NCBI GenBank assembly: GCA_903831845.1
Contig: CAIKZJ010000029.1
Span: forward strand, 1 to 35,386
Length of the DNA stretch: 35,386 nucleotides
Origin: an uncultured Ignavibacteriota bacterium
GTDB taxonomy: Bacteria; Bacteroidota; Ignavibacteria; Tepidaquicellales; Tepidaquicellaceae
Direction: 5' to 3'
The notes beneath the pieces are model-generated. The model saw only the letters and a list, made by a program, of their open reading frames with translations. It ran no database searches and was not told where the DNA came from. Positions 8,099 to 16,087 of the stretch are shown one piece after another (position 1 is the first letter of the stretch; each line of letters starts with the position of its first letter). The position numbers were made by a program, and so were the translations under genes.

Positions 8099-9349
8099 TC
8101 AGACGGCCGGAAGTATCTTTGCTTTGACCTCGCCGAACCCTATTCTGAAGTCTTTATTCTCGCAGTAGGCGGTCATAACCACTGTGTCGCCGTCTTCGAT
8201 GAATTTTCTTTCTTCGCCCGAGGGAAGTTTCAGCGGTTCGGTTCCGCGCCATGTGATTTCGAGCATTGAGCCCCGTGCATCCTTCGACGGGCCGCTTATG
8301 GTGCCCGAAGCCATCATATCGCCAGTGCGCGTGCTGCAGCCGTTTACGGTATGATGCGCAAGATGCTGGCGCATGTTGTAGTAAAGGTATTTGTAGTTTG
8401 ATTTGCAGACGATAAAAACATCATTCATCTTTTCGGATTTTATCCCTACTTCAAGATTGATATCAAAAGTAGGGTTGCCTTTCGTATGCAGATACGGAAG
8501 AAGTTCTTTTTCGAATTTCGGGCCTTCGGTTCTGAATGGTTCAAGGGCGTCGAGAGTCACGACCCACGGAGAAATTGAAGTCGCGAAATTTTTCGCCAGG
8601 AAGGGACCCAGAGGCTGGTATTCCCAGGCCTGCACGTCGCGGGCGCTCCAGTCGTTGACTATGACCATCCCGAAAATATGTTCATCAGCGTTTTCAGCAG
8701 GAATGCTTTCGCCCAGCTCGTTACCCGTTCCTATGAAGAAACCCATTTCAAGTTCAAAGTCGAGCTGTTTTGTGGGACCGAAAACAGGCGGATTTTCAGG
8801 CGACGGTTTAGTCTGTCCCTTCGGCCTTTTAACATCTGTGCCGCTGACAACTATAGAACCCGAGCGTCCGTGGTATGCAATCGGAATATGAAGCCAGTTA
8901 GGCATGAGAGCGTTTTCTTTTCCCCTGAACATTTCGCCTACGTTAGAGGCGTGTTCGCGGGATGAATAAAAATCCGTATAGTCCCCTATCTCGACGGGCA
9001 TTACCATCTTAGCGGTGTTGCGGTGATGTATGCATTTATTTCTGTGCTCGTGATTATCGCGGAGTTTCGGGTTTTTCTCGTCAAAAAGGTTCTGGAGAAT
9101 TCTTCTTACTTCCCTTGATACGACTCTGCCACGCGACATGAAATGGTTAAGCGAAGAGCCGGAAAACAGTTTCCCTTCCTTGTCGATTATATCGCTGAAG
9201 TAACCGAGCGTTTCAAGCTCTTTAAGGTCGATAACGTATCCGCCGAGCGCTGTGCATATCCTTCGTTCGCCGTTATGCAAAAAAACTCCGAACGGAAAAT
9301 TTTCCATCGGGAAATGAGTGTGCCTGCCGTATTCTATAAATGATTTCAT
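8099..9349 (-). CDS. fahA: Fumarylacetoacetase
   Basis: The enzyme hydrolyses fumarylacetoacetate to fumarate and acetoacetate, the last step of tyrosine/homogentisate breakdown. At 416 residues it is full length. Residues expected from the well-studied mouse enzyme fall at the same numbers: metal ligands D126, E199, E201 and D233, and catalytic H133, R142, Q240, K253 and E364. Recognisable blocks are YTDFYSSREHASNVG, NDWSARDVQAWEYQPLG and MASGTISGP. No other homogentisate-pathway gene is in the window. It follows an uncharacterised gene by 27 bp, so the two are probably cotranscribed. Confidence 0.97.
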   Translation of the reverse strand: MKSFIEYGRHTHFPMENFPFGVFLHNGERRICTALGGYVIDLKELETLGYFSDIIDKEGKLFSGSSLNHFMSRGRVVSREVRRILQNLFDEKNPKLRDNHEHRNKCIHHRNTAKMVMPVEIGDYTDFYSSREHASNVGEMFRGKENALMPNWLHIPIAYHGRSGSIVVSGTDVKRPKGQTKPSPENPPVFGPTKQLDFELEMGFFIGTGNELGESIPAENADEHIFGMVIVNDWSARDVQAWEYQPLGPFLAKNFATSISPWVVTLDALEPFRTEGPKFEKELLPYLHTKGNPTFDINLEVGIKSEKMNDVFIVCKSNYKYLYYNMRQHLAHHTVNGCSTRTGDMMASGTISGPSKDARGSMLEITWRGTEPLKLPSGEERKFIEDGDTVVMTAYCENKDFRIGFGEVKAKILPAV

Positions 9350-9376
9350 CGGGTAAATTAATTTATTAAAACAGAG

Positions 9377-10408
9377 TCAGAACCAGAGCCCGAGTTTTTT
9401 CAGGTCATCTCTCGGCTCGTCGAAACTGCAGCTTCCGAAAGACTTTACGAATTCCGCTCTGGCTTTAACCGTCTTCGTTATATCCGCGGGGATATCGTTC
9501 CAGTAGAAAGTATCGTCGGAAAAAATGAAGCTCGTGCTCGTTTCGTCGGAGATTATATCTTCAAGTTCATTCAACGATAACGTATTTGCATGCCTCAAAA
9601 TTCCCGCTCCGAAAACATTCAGGAAGCCGTGCATTTTCGTGTTTACGCTCCTGTTGTAATGACGGACCGGATGGTGAAGCCCTGCAGTCGCCTTGAACTG
9701 AATCCTGTTCTCGAAGCAAACGTTGAGCGCGTATGCCACCTGTTCTATGGTCGGAAAAGCATCCGCTGTAACGCCTCCGGTTCTCAGCTTAAAACCAACC
9801 CGTCCTCCGTGGTGACAGGATTCGGCCGCGGCTTCGGCCGACTTTGAAAATATGGTTTTGTATTTGTCGCCGACAGGCGGCTCGATATACACCCGGATTC
9901 CTGTCAGGCCGTTGCTGTTTATAATATCGTCGGTCTCGCCGAGAAGTTTCTTAAGAGCATGGTTGCCGAAAGAGCCGACGAGATCGGGCTGGATTTTAAC
10001 CTCGAATGCGTCGACAGAAATTTTTTCAGTATGCTCTTCGATTATTTTCTTTATTTCCCGGCATTCTTTTTCAAGACTGTTTTTAAAATCCTTCGGGGTG
10101 TTGCCGCCCGAAGAGAGCAAAGAGAAATCAATCCATCTGCTTCCGTGGTAATTATGTACGAGTTTTCCTGATTCACTGTTTTTTCCGAAGATTTCAAGGA
10201 AGGATTTCACGGAACAAACGAACTTAGACATCATCCATTTGTCTTCCGATTCCAGGTAACCGATATAGTTTCTGAATGCCTTCGAGAGTGTCAGTTCAGC
10301 GGGAGGGAACATACCCGCATAGTCAATAATCCCTCCGAAAAATTCCCTGAAAACATTTGCCTCCATAATATTCGTGTTGTTTTTATCACGGTTTTCCCCT
10401 AATAACAT
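9377..10408 (-). CDS. Conserved protein of unknown function, barrel-like
   Basis: The 343-residue protein has no signal peptide or membrane segment. Highly conserved-looking blocks are FFGGIIDYAGMFPPAELTL (about 23-41), VYIEPP, VGFKLRTGG, FKATAGLHHPVRH and MHGFLNVFGAG. Strand-ending blocks spaced at regular intervals with a glutamate, two lysines and a histidine pair suggest a TIM-barrel enzyme, but I cannot name a reaction. It precedes fumarylacetoacetase by 27 bp, so a link to aromatic-acid catabolism is possible. An alternative start at the second methionine (residue 15, MEANVF, near 10366) would remove a poorly conserved head. Confidence 0.75.
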   Translation of the reverse strand: MLLGENRDKNNTNIMEANVFREFFGGIIDYAGMFPPAELTLSKAFRNYIGYLESEDKWMMSKFVCSVKSFLEIFGKNSESGKLVHNYHGSRWIDFSLLSSGGNTPKDFKNSLEKECREIKKIIEEHTEKISVDAFEVKIQPDLVGSFGNHALKKLLGETDDIINSNGLTGIRVYIEPPVGDKYKTIFSKSAEAAAESCHHGGRVGFKLRTGGVTADAFPTIEQVAYALNVCFENRIQFKATAGLHHPVRHYNRSVNTKMHGFLNVFGAGILRHANTLSLNELEDIISDETSTSFIFSDDTFYWNDIPADITKTVKARAEFVKSFGSCSFDEPRDDLKKLGLWF

Positions 10409-10573
10409 TAATTTATGTAAAAATATTCAATTATTAAATGTTTAATATTAACATACGCGTTGAAAAAGCCTGCATTAAGGAAGAATAAAGATTGAAATGT
10501 GTTTTTTCTGTCCTTTTAAAAATTTATTTTACGCCATAAATAAATTTAAAAAAACTATAATAAAATTTTACAA
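10409..10573. other. Divergent promoter region
   Basis: This 165-bp, strongly A+T-rich gap separates the minus-strand unknown/fahA operon from the plus-strand deoxyhypusine-synthase-like gene. It must hold the promoters of both. No DnaA boxes, riboswitch or clear palindrome was seen. Confidence 0.6.
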
Positions 10574-11611
10574 ATGGCTGCAAAGAAAGATTTTTTAAAG
10601 GAAACGATCGAACACATAGATATCAAGAAGCACAACGTGGTACAGCTTGTGGATTCTTACAGGAACATGGCTTTTCAGGCAAGAAACCTGTACAGGGCGG
10701 CAAAGTATTATGACATGATGCTGGCGGATGAAAATTGTTCTGTCATTCTCTGCCTTGCCGGCTCGCTGTTTTCCGCCGGGCTTAAAAACGTGGTCGTAGA
10801 CATGGTAAGAAACAACATGGTCGATGCCATCGTCTCTACGGGCGCGATAATGGTCGATCAGGATTTTTTCGAGGGTCTCGGGTTCAAGCATTACATGGGA
10901 ACGCAGTTCGTGGACGACGCAGAACTTCGCGATCTTATGATTGACAGGATTTACGACACGTACATCGACGAGGAAGAGCTCCGCGAATGCGATTTCACAA
11001 TCGGAAAAATATGCGACTCTCTGGAGCACAGGCCGTATTCATCGCGCGAATTCATAAGACATATGGGCGAGTACCTTTCAAAATACGGAAAGAACAAGGA
11101 TTCCGTCGTTCTGGCTGCCTACGAAAACGACGTTCCGATTTTTGTTCCGGCTTTCTCCGACTGTTCGGCCGGATTCGGTTTCGTTCATCATCAGTATCAC
11201 AACCCCGATTCATACGTTTCAATCGATTCCGCAAGGGATTTCCTGGAGCTTACACAGATAAAGCTCAAGGCATTCGAAACGGGTCTTTACATGGTCGGCG
11301 GCGGCGTTCCGAAGAACTTTACGCAGGACGTAGTAGTCGCGGCTGACGTGCTTGAAAAGGAAGTGCCCATGCACAAGTATGCGATTCAGATTACAGTCGC
11401 GGACGAAAGGGACGGCGCGCTTTCAGGATCAACGCTGAAGGAAGCGAGTTCATGGGGAAAAGTAGACACGACATACGAGCAGATGGTATACGCCGAAGCA
11501 ACGCTTGCGATGCCCCTCATTTCGGGCTATGCCTATCATAAAGGCAACTGGAAGAACAGGAAGAAGAGAGAATTTTCGAAGATGTTTGAAATGGCAAAAG
11601 TCAATTTCTGA
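10574..11611 (+). CDS. Deoxyhypusine synthase-family protein
   Basis: The 345-residue protein belongs to the NAD-dependent deoxyhypusine/homospermidine synthase family. Matches to the eukaryotic enzyme are the GGGV block (242-245), the SGSTLKEASSWGK stretch (284-296) with the active-site lysine at K296 preceded by W294 and E290, and the C-terminal block YAEATLAMPLI. The KHH motif of the eukaryotic enzyme is KNF here (247-249), which suggests altered amine or acceptor binding. Bacterial homologues are annotated as deoxyhypusine-synthase-like or as homospermidine biosynthesis protein (SpeY), so a polyamine product is more likely than modification of an eIF5A homologue. It is monocistronic: it has its own terminator 20 bp downstream. 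Confidence 0.9.
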   Translation: MAAKKDFLKETIEHIDIKKHNVVQLVDSYRNMAFQARNLYRAAKYYDMMLADENCSVILCLAGSLFSAGLKNVVVDMVRNNMVDAIVSTGAIMVDQDFFEGLGFKHYMGTQFVDDAELRDLMIDRIYDTYIDEEELRECDFTIGKICDSLEHRPYSSREFIRHMGEYLSKYGKNKDSVVLAAYENDVPIFVPAFSDCSAGFGFVHHQYHNPDSYVSIDSARDFLELTQIKLKAFETGLYMVGGGVPKNFTQDVVVAADVLEKEVPMHKYAIQITVADERDGALSGSTLKEASSWGKVDTTYEQMVYAEATLAMPLISGYAYHKGNWKNRKKREFSKMFEMAKVNF

Positions 11612-11631
11612 TTCAGGTTTTCTGATATATG

Positions 11632-11665
11632 AAAGGCTGTCCGTTTTACGGACAGCCTTTTTTAT
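11632..11665 (+). terminator. Rho-independent terminator
   Basis: A perfect stem AAAGGCTGTCCGT (11632-11644) / ACGGACAGCCTTT (11648-11660) with a TTT loop is followed by further T residues. It terminates the deoxyhypusine-synthase-like gene. Confidence 0.95.
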
Positions 11666-11669
11666 TTTA

Positions 11670-12020
11670 CGCCGCGTTTCGGCACTGATTAAAACGGATA
11701 AATTTTCTTTATGCCGCCACGGATTAACTCAGATTAAAACGGATCAGTGCTTTTTTAATCCGCGGAATCCGTGAGAATCTGTGGCAGAAAAAATATAATC
11801 TTGTTTGCCGCCACGGATTAACTCAGATTAAAACGGATCAGTGCTTTTTTAATCCGTGGAATCTGTGAGAATCTGTGGCAGAAAAAATATAATCTTGTAT
11901 GCCGCCACGGATTAACTCAAATTAAAACGGATCAGTGCTTTTTAATCCGTGCAATCCTTGAGAATCTGTGACAGAAAAAACACTAAATTTTATAAATCTG
12001 CGGCAGAAAAATATTAGAGT
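11670..12020. repeat. Tandem 94-bp fold-back repeats
   Basis: Units start at 11713, 11807 and 11901 (period exactly 94 bp). A degenerate partial copy lies before them (about 11670-11712) and a partial one after (about 11990-12020). Each unit is itself an imperfect inverted repeat: the left arm GCCACGGATTAACTCAGATT pairs with the right arm ending in GAATCTGTGGC, around an AGTGCTTTTTTAAT centre. Transcribed, each would form a long hairpin. Similar CCACAGATTAACACAGATT-type repeats are, to my memory, dispersed in genomes of several phyla. No gene is seen in 11612-12059. Confidence 0.9.
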
Positions 12021-12059
12021 ATTAAAAAAAGAATTTGGAGTTTATTTTAGTAATGCCTT

Positions 12060-12530
12060 ATGAAAAAAATCAAATTCAGGACCGAGATACTTAAGAACGG
12101 AGACATGGACGCGACGTATGTTCTGTTTCCGTACGATACCGCAGAATTATTCGGCACGAAAGGACGCGTGAAGGTAAAAGCTAAATTCGACGGTATCCTC
12201 TACCGCGGCTCGCTTGCGCCTATGGGGCTCTGCAACCATGTACTGATTCTCACAAAAGATATCAGGGCGAAAACAGGAAAGTCGGCAGGAGAAATTATTG
12301 AAGTCGAGATTGAACGGGACACGGAAGAGAGAACCGTGGAAGTACCGGCAGACCTTATGAAAGAACTCAAAAAGTCGGGACTGAAAGAATTTTTCGAAAA
12401 GATGTCTTACACACACAGAAAAGAATACGTTAACTCCGTAACAGATGCCGTAAAGCCCGAAACAAGGACAAGAAGAATCGGCAAAGCGATAGAAATGATT
12501 ACTGCATTAAAAAATAAAAAACGCGGCTGA
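12060..12530 (+). CDS. DUF1905 / YdeI-like protein
   Basis: The 156-residue protein has an N-terminal DUF1905-type beta domain (about 1-90; FGTKGRVKVKAKFDGILYRGSLAPMG). Its C-terminal part resembles the YdeI/OmpD-associated family (about 105-156; FEKMSYTHRKEYVNSVTDAVKPETRTRRIGKAIEMI). This two-domain arrangement is common in Bacteroidota. YdeI-family proteins have been linked to peptide or bacteriocin resistance in some bacteria, but no function can be read here. Its stop codon overlaps the mntP start (TGATG), so the two are translationally coupled. Confidence 0.85.
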   Translation: MKKIKFRTEILKNGDMDATYVLFPYDTAELFGTKGRVKVKAKFDGILYRGSLAPMGLCNHVLILTKDIRAKTGKSAGEIIEVEIERDTEERTVEVPADLMKELKKSGLKEFFEKMSYTHRKEYVNSVTDAVKPETRTRRIGKAIEMITALKNKKRG

Positions 12531-13084
12531 TGTCCTTCCTGGAGATTATGATTATATCGGTAGGACTCGCGATGGACGCATTCGCAGTATCAATCGGCTC
12601 GGGCACGCTTGCGAGCATGCGGGACATGCGCTCAAAGCTACGCCTTGCATTTCACTTCGGACTGTTTCAGTTCATGATGCCTGTGATCGGATGGTTTCTC
12701 GGAAGTACAGTGCAGTCTTATGTAGAGCAGTACGACCACTGGATAGCGTTCGCTCTTCTTTCTTACATTGGTATAAAAATGATCCGCGAAAGCTTCGGAA
12801 GCGATCATGCCTCAAGACAGAATCCGTCGAAGGGAAAAAGCCTTATCATACTAAGCGTGGCAACAAGCATAGACGCGCTGGCAGTAGGATTTACCCTCGC
12901 CATGCTCGACGTTACAATCTGGTATCCGGGAATAATAATCGGAATAGTCACGGCATTATTAAGCATAACCGGAATTCAGCTCGGTGAAAAACTCGGAATA
13001 AAATTCGGAAAAAAGATGGAGCTGCTCGGCGGGCTTGTGCTTATTGGAATAGGGATAAAGATTCTCATAGAACACCTCTCATAG
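12530..13084 (+). CDS. mntP: Manganese efflux pump MntP
   Basis: MntP exports Mn2+ across the inner membrane. At 184 residues with six predicted membrane helices it has the usual size. The two homologous halves each carry the signature aspartate: GLAMDAFAVSIG (D16) and TSIDALAVGFTLAML (near residue 110). The gene starts inside the stop codon of the DUF1905 gene. No yybP-ykoY (Mn2+) riboswitch is visible upstream of the pair. Confidence 0.95.
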   Translation: MSFLEIMIISVGLAMDAFAVSIGSGTLASMRDMRSKLRLAFHFGLFQFMMPVIGWFLGSTVQSYVEQYDHWIAFALLSYIGIKMIRESFGSDHASRQNPSKGKSLIILSVATSIDALAVGFTLAMLDVTIWYPGIIIGIVTALLSITGIQLGEKLGIKFGKKMELLGGLVLIGIGIKILIEHLS

Positions 13085-13133
13085 CGCAATTTTCAATTCT
13101 AAAATTTTAAATCAAAGTGAAGAACTTTTTTTA

Positions 13134-13204
13134 CTGGTTCCCAAAGAGGACTTTGGGAACCAGTCATTATATAATTTGTCGTTCCCAAAGAAGATTTTGG
13201 GAAC
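13134..13204. repeat. Two GTTCCCAAAG palindromes
   Basis: Copy one has a perfect 13-bp stem, CTGGTTCCCAAAG (13134-13146) / CTTTGGGAACCAG (13151-13163), with loop AGGA. Copy two has stem GTTCCCAAA (13181-13189) / TTTGGGAAC (13196-13204). They share the same core and lie 47 bp apart. A degenerate relative (TTCCCAAGCT) occurs at 33128-33177. They may also stop transcription of mntP, but no T-run follows. Confidence 0.85.
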
Positions 13205-13242
13205 AGGATGGAATGATCGATGTCTCAAAATTTATACTGTTA

Positions 13243-13360
13243 TTCCTGCATGTTTCCGGCAGGAAAGCCCTTTCTGTGTCTCATTATTCATACAAAAAAA
13301 ACAACATAATCCGGGACCGGAATGCTGCATTTCAGGCTTCTTCCGGCTGATTTTCCGGAA
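13243..13360. repeat. Further short palindromes before dnaN
   Basis: A hairpin TTCCTGC (13243-13249) / GCAGGAA (13259-13265) is followed by a cluster of CCGGAA/TTCCGG words at 13317-13322, 13341-13346 and 13353-13359. With the preceding pair, the 360-bp gap 13085-13444 is almost entirely made of palindromes. The last 80 bp before dnaN are A+T-rich and presumably contain its promoter. Confidence 0.65.
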
Positions 13361-13444
13361 TAAATATAATTAGTAATTTATTGTAAATTCCGTTTATTTT
13401 GCGTATTTTCAATAAATAAAATCAAAAAAAACAAACAAAATCGT

Positions 13445-14887
13445 ATGAAATTTTCTATTTCTGCCGATAAATTTTTCAATGCGGTAAATAAACTTAATTA
13501 TGTTGTTCCGGGCTCGTCGCATTCGACGCTTCCCATACTTTCAAACATATATTTCAATCTCGACGGAAACAATCTGAACATGGTTTCCACCGACCTTGAA
13601 GCGTTTATAAAAACCGGCATTGAGGTTGAAGGAACGGAAAACGGCGCCGTTGCGGTGCCCGCAAGAAAATTACTTGATTTGTTAAAAGCGCTCATAATCA
13701 AATCCGAATCCGTGATTGCGAAGATACCGTTCAGTCAGGATGTATACGGAACGCTTCTTGGCGAGGCAGTGCTTCCCGACCTAGCGGCGATGAACACCAG
13801 GTACGACAACGGCCCGGGTAATCTTGTTTTCAAGGGAACGATGCCTAACGATTCTTTTGCATCTCTCGAACAGGCGCTTGCAGACGCGAAGGAAAAAGCC
13901 GGCAACAACGAAGAGCTTTCCGAAGCGCTGAATAAATTCGCAGATGCGATGAAGAAACTCAGCGCCGACGCGGTAAACGCGTTCAAGAAATCTGCAGACA
14001 AGATTAAAATAAAATTTGAATCCAACGACAAGCATAAAATAACGATAAATTCGAAGAACGGAAAATACCAGTTCTTCGGCGAACCGGTAGAAGACTATCC
14101 CCTTCCCGACGACAGAGAAGAGCTTTCAAAACTTGAAATGGAAGGCGCGCAGCTCAGAAGGTTCCTGCAGAAGGTAAAGCATTCGGTAAAGAACGACGAG
14201 ATAAGGCGCAATATGGCGGGTGTGTTCATGGACCTTCGGAAGAACGAACTGCGTTTCGTTGCCACTGACGGGTTCAGACTAAGCAAGGTCATAACCGGCG
14301 ACTATACACATGAGAACGGAAAAGACGACAACTTCATTCTCCCGGTAAAGACGGTTGACCTGATACCCAAGCTGATTACCGACGGAAAGGTGAAGATAGA
14401 GTTCGACGACGTCATGATTAAGTTCACGTTCGACGGCGTCATCGTTTATTCAAAGCTTATCGACGATACATTTCCGAATTACGAATCCGTAATACCGAAG
14501 GACAACGACAAAAAACTTCTGATAAACCGTTACGAAATTTTAAGCGCTCTCCGCAGGGCATCGATTTTCACAGACAAGGTGACAATGCGGGTCAAGTTCG
14601 AGATAACGGACAACGAGCTCACTATAAAGTCGGACAACCCTGAAATAGGAGGAGAGGGCGAAGAGACGCTTGACTGCGATTTCAAGACAAACGCGGGCGA
14701 CGAGATTTCCGATACGTTCGCTATCGCCTTCAACGTCACGTACCTGCTCGACTGCCTTACGCAGGTTGAAACGGACGACATCGTGATAACGTTCAGTTCG
14801 CCTTCGAAAGCGTCTATAATCCTGCCGGTAGGCTCGGATTCCGGAGAGGATTACATGGAATTAATAATGCCCGTAAGGGTTGGATAA
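13445..14887 (+). CDS. dnaN: DNA polymerase III beta clamp with domain I insertion
   Basis: The sliding clamp tethers the replicative polymerase to DNA. The N-terminus MKFSISADKFFNAVNKLNYVV, the domain I block VPARKLLDLLKAL (71-83), the domain II block FMDLRKNELRFVATDGFRLS and the C-terminal MELIMPVRV are all typical. The protein is 480 residues, about 105 longer than usual. The extra part lies between KAL (81-83) and the strand KIKIKFE (186-192), residues about 86-184 (DNA about 13700-13997). It has a Gly/Pro-containing first half and a second half of Ala/Lys/Glu-rich helix (SLEQALADAKEKAG, LNKFADAMKKLSADAVNAF). The frame is intact. It opens the dnaN-recF-DUF721-gyrB operon. Confidence 0.95.
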   Translation: MKFSISADKFFNAVNKLNYVVPGSSHSTLPILSNIYFNLDGNNLNMVSTDLEAFIKTGIEVEGTENGAVAVPARKLLDLLKALIIKSESVIAKIPFSQDVYGTLLGEAVLPDLAAMNTRYDNGPGNLVFKGTMPNDSFASLEQALADAKEKAGNNEELSEALNKFADAMKKLSADAVNAFKKSADKIKIKFESNDKHKITINSKNGKYQFFGEPVEDYPLPDDREELSKLEMEGAQLRRFLQKVKHSVKNDEIRRNMAGVFMDLRKNELRFVATDGFRLSKVITGDYTHENGKDDNFILPVKTVDLIPKLITDGKVKIEFDDVMIKFTFDGVIVYSKLIDDTFPNYESVIPKDNDKKLLINRYEILSALRRASIFTDKVTMRVKFEITDNELTIKSDNPEIGGEGEETLDCDFKTNAGDEISDTFAIAFNVTYLLDCLTQVETDDIVITFSSPSKASIILPVGSDSGEDYMELIMPVRVG

Positions 14888-14899
14888 AAGCGGCCGGAA

Positions 14900-16087
14900 T
14901 TGCTATTAAGAAAGATAAGTCTAAATAATTTCAGGAATTACGCGGCTCAGGAAATAGACTTCAACGGCAGTTTCAACTACATTCACGGCAACAACGGAGA
15001 GGGCAAGACAAACATTCTCGAAGCGGTATCATTCATCTCGTTCGGAAAAAGTTTTCTGAACTCTACCGAAAGCGACTGCGTTAAGTTCGATTCCGAAGGC
15101 TTTGATATTTCAGGCACGTACGAAAACGATATAGAAAACATTTTTGAAGTCCGCCTGAACTACGACATGCCGTCCAGAAAAAAAGTTTTTCACCTGAACA
15201 GCGAAAAGGTGAGCAGATGGTCATCAGAGATTTTCGGCAGGTTTCCCGCGGTGTTCATGTCGCCTCACAGCCTGAACATAACCTACGGGAATCCTTCAGA
15301 GAGGAGAAAATTCTTTGACATACTACTCGCGCAGACGAGCAGGGTCTATCTGGACCTGCTGAAGAATTTCACGCGAGTGCTGAAGCAGAAGAACGCGCTG
15401 CTTAAGGGCAGGCTCAACGGAAACACTATGTCGGGAAAGGACTTCAGGTATCTTCTGAACTCCTTCAACGAAAAGCTGGTTGAATTCTCTTCGGAGATAC
15501 TTTTCCGCAGGTTCGCTCTTCTGGATAAGTTCATTCCGTACTTCAGGGAAAGTTTCGAATTCCTGACGAACACGGACGACGTGCCGGGAATAGCTTACTT
15601 CACGGAGGCGTTCAGCGCCGCCGATTACAACGGCGGCAGGGATCTAAAGCCGGAAGAAATTTCAAAATTTCTGGAGACAAAGATCACTGAAAAAACGGCG
15701 GAGGAAACTGCGAGAGGCCTGAGCGTTGTCGGCCCTCACAGGGACGATTATATATTCCGCCTGAAGAAAGCGGGAAACGGAAAGCAGTTCGAATTCGACA
15801 TAAAGAATTTCGCTTCGCAGGGAGAGCACAAGACATTCGTGATCGCCCTGAAACTTGCGGAATATCATTTCCTGAAGGATTCGCTGGGAAACAGGCCCAT
15901 ACTGCTTCTTGACGACCTGCTGTCGGAGCTGGACCCGACAAGAGTGTCGAAGATTGTTTCGCACCTGAAAGATTACGGACAGATTTTTCTGACCACTACG
16001 GACAGGAATTATCTGAAAGATCTGAAAGGTTTTTACGGCAAAGAAGAAATTTCGCTTTTCAAAATAGTAAACGGAAAAGTTGAATAA
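14900..16087 (+). CDS. recF: DNA replication and repair protein RecF
   Basis: RecF is an SMC-like ATPase that helps RecO/RecR load RecA at gapped DNA. Visible features are the N-terminal strand LRKISLNNFRNY, Walker A GNNGEGKT (30-37), the ABC-type signature FASQGEHKT (about 304-312) and Walker B with D-loop ILLLDDLLSELD (about 334-345). The length of 395 residues is slightly above average. The start is TTG: it places the conserved LRKISLNNFRNY at the right distance, 12 bp after the dnaN stop. The reading frame overlaps the next gene by 8 bp if that gene starts at its upstream TTG. Confidence 0.95.
   Translation: MLLRKISLNNFRNYAAQEIDFNGSFNYIHGNNGEGKTNILEAVSFISFGKSFLNSTESDCVKFDSEGFDISGTYENDIENIFEVRLNYDMPSRKKVFHLNSEKVSRWSSEIFGRFPAVFMSPHSLNITYGNPSERRKFFDILLAQTSRVYLDLLKNFTRVLKQKNALLKGRLNGNTMSGKDFRYLLNSFNEKLVEFSSEILFRRFALLDKFIPYFRESFEFLTNTDDVPGIAYFTEAFSAADYNGGRDLKPEEISKFLETKITEKTAEETARGLSVVGPHRDDYIFRLKKAGNGKQFEFDIKNFASQGEHKTFVIALKLAEYHFLKDSLGNRPILLLDDLLSELDPTRVSKIVSHLKDYGQIFLTTTDRNYLKDLKGFYGKEEISLFKIVNGKVE

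Noticed and set aside
11713-11990. CRISPR array
   Set aside because: The 94-bp units are repeated in full without unique spacers, and no cas gene is present.
11990-12059. Manganese riboswitch before DUF1905-mntP
   Set aside because: The leader is A-rich and partly the end of the repeat array; no conserved yybP-ykoY core could be seen.
13117-13373. Short plus-strand frames between mntP and dnaN
   Set aside because: Both run through inverted repeats, which explains their composition; there is no ribosome-binding site and no conserved pattern.
13085-13444. Possible replication origin
   Set aside because: Only one weak DnaA-box-like word (TTATTCATA) was found and no cluster of TTATCCACA-type sites; dnaA is not adjacent. 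It is kept only as a question.
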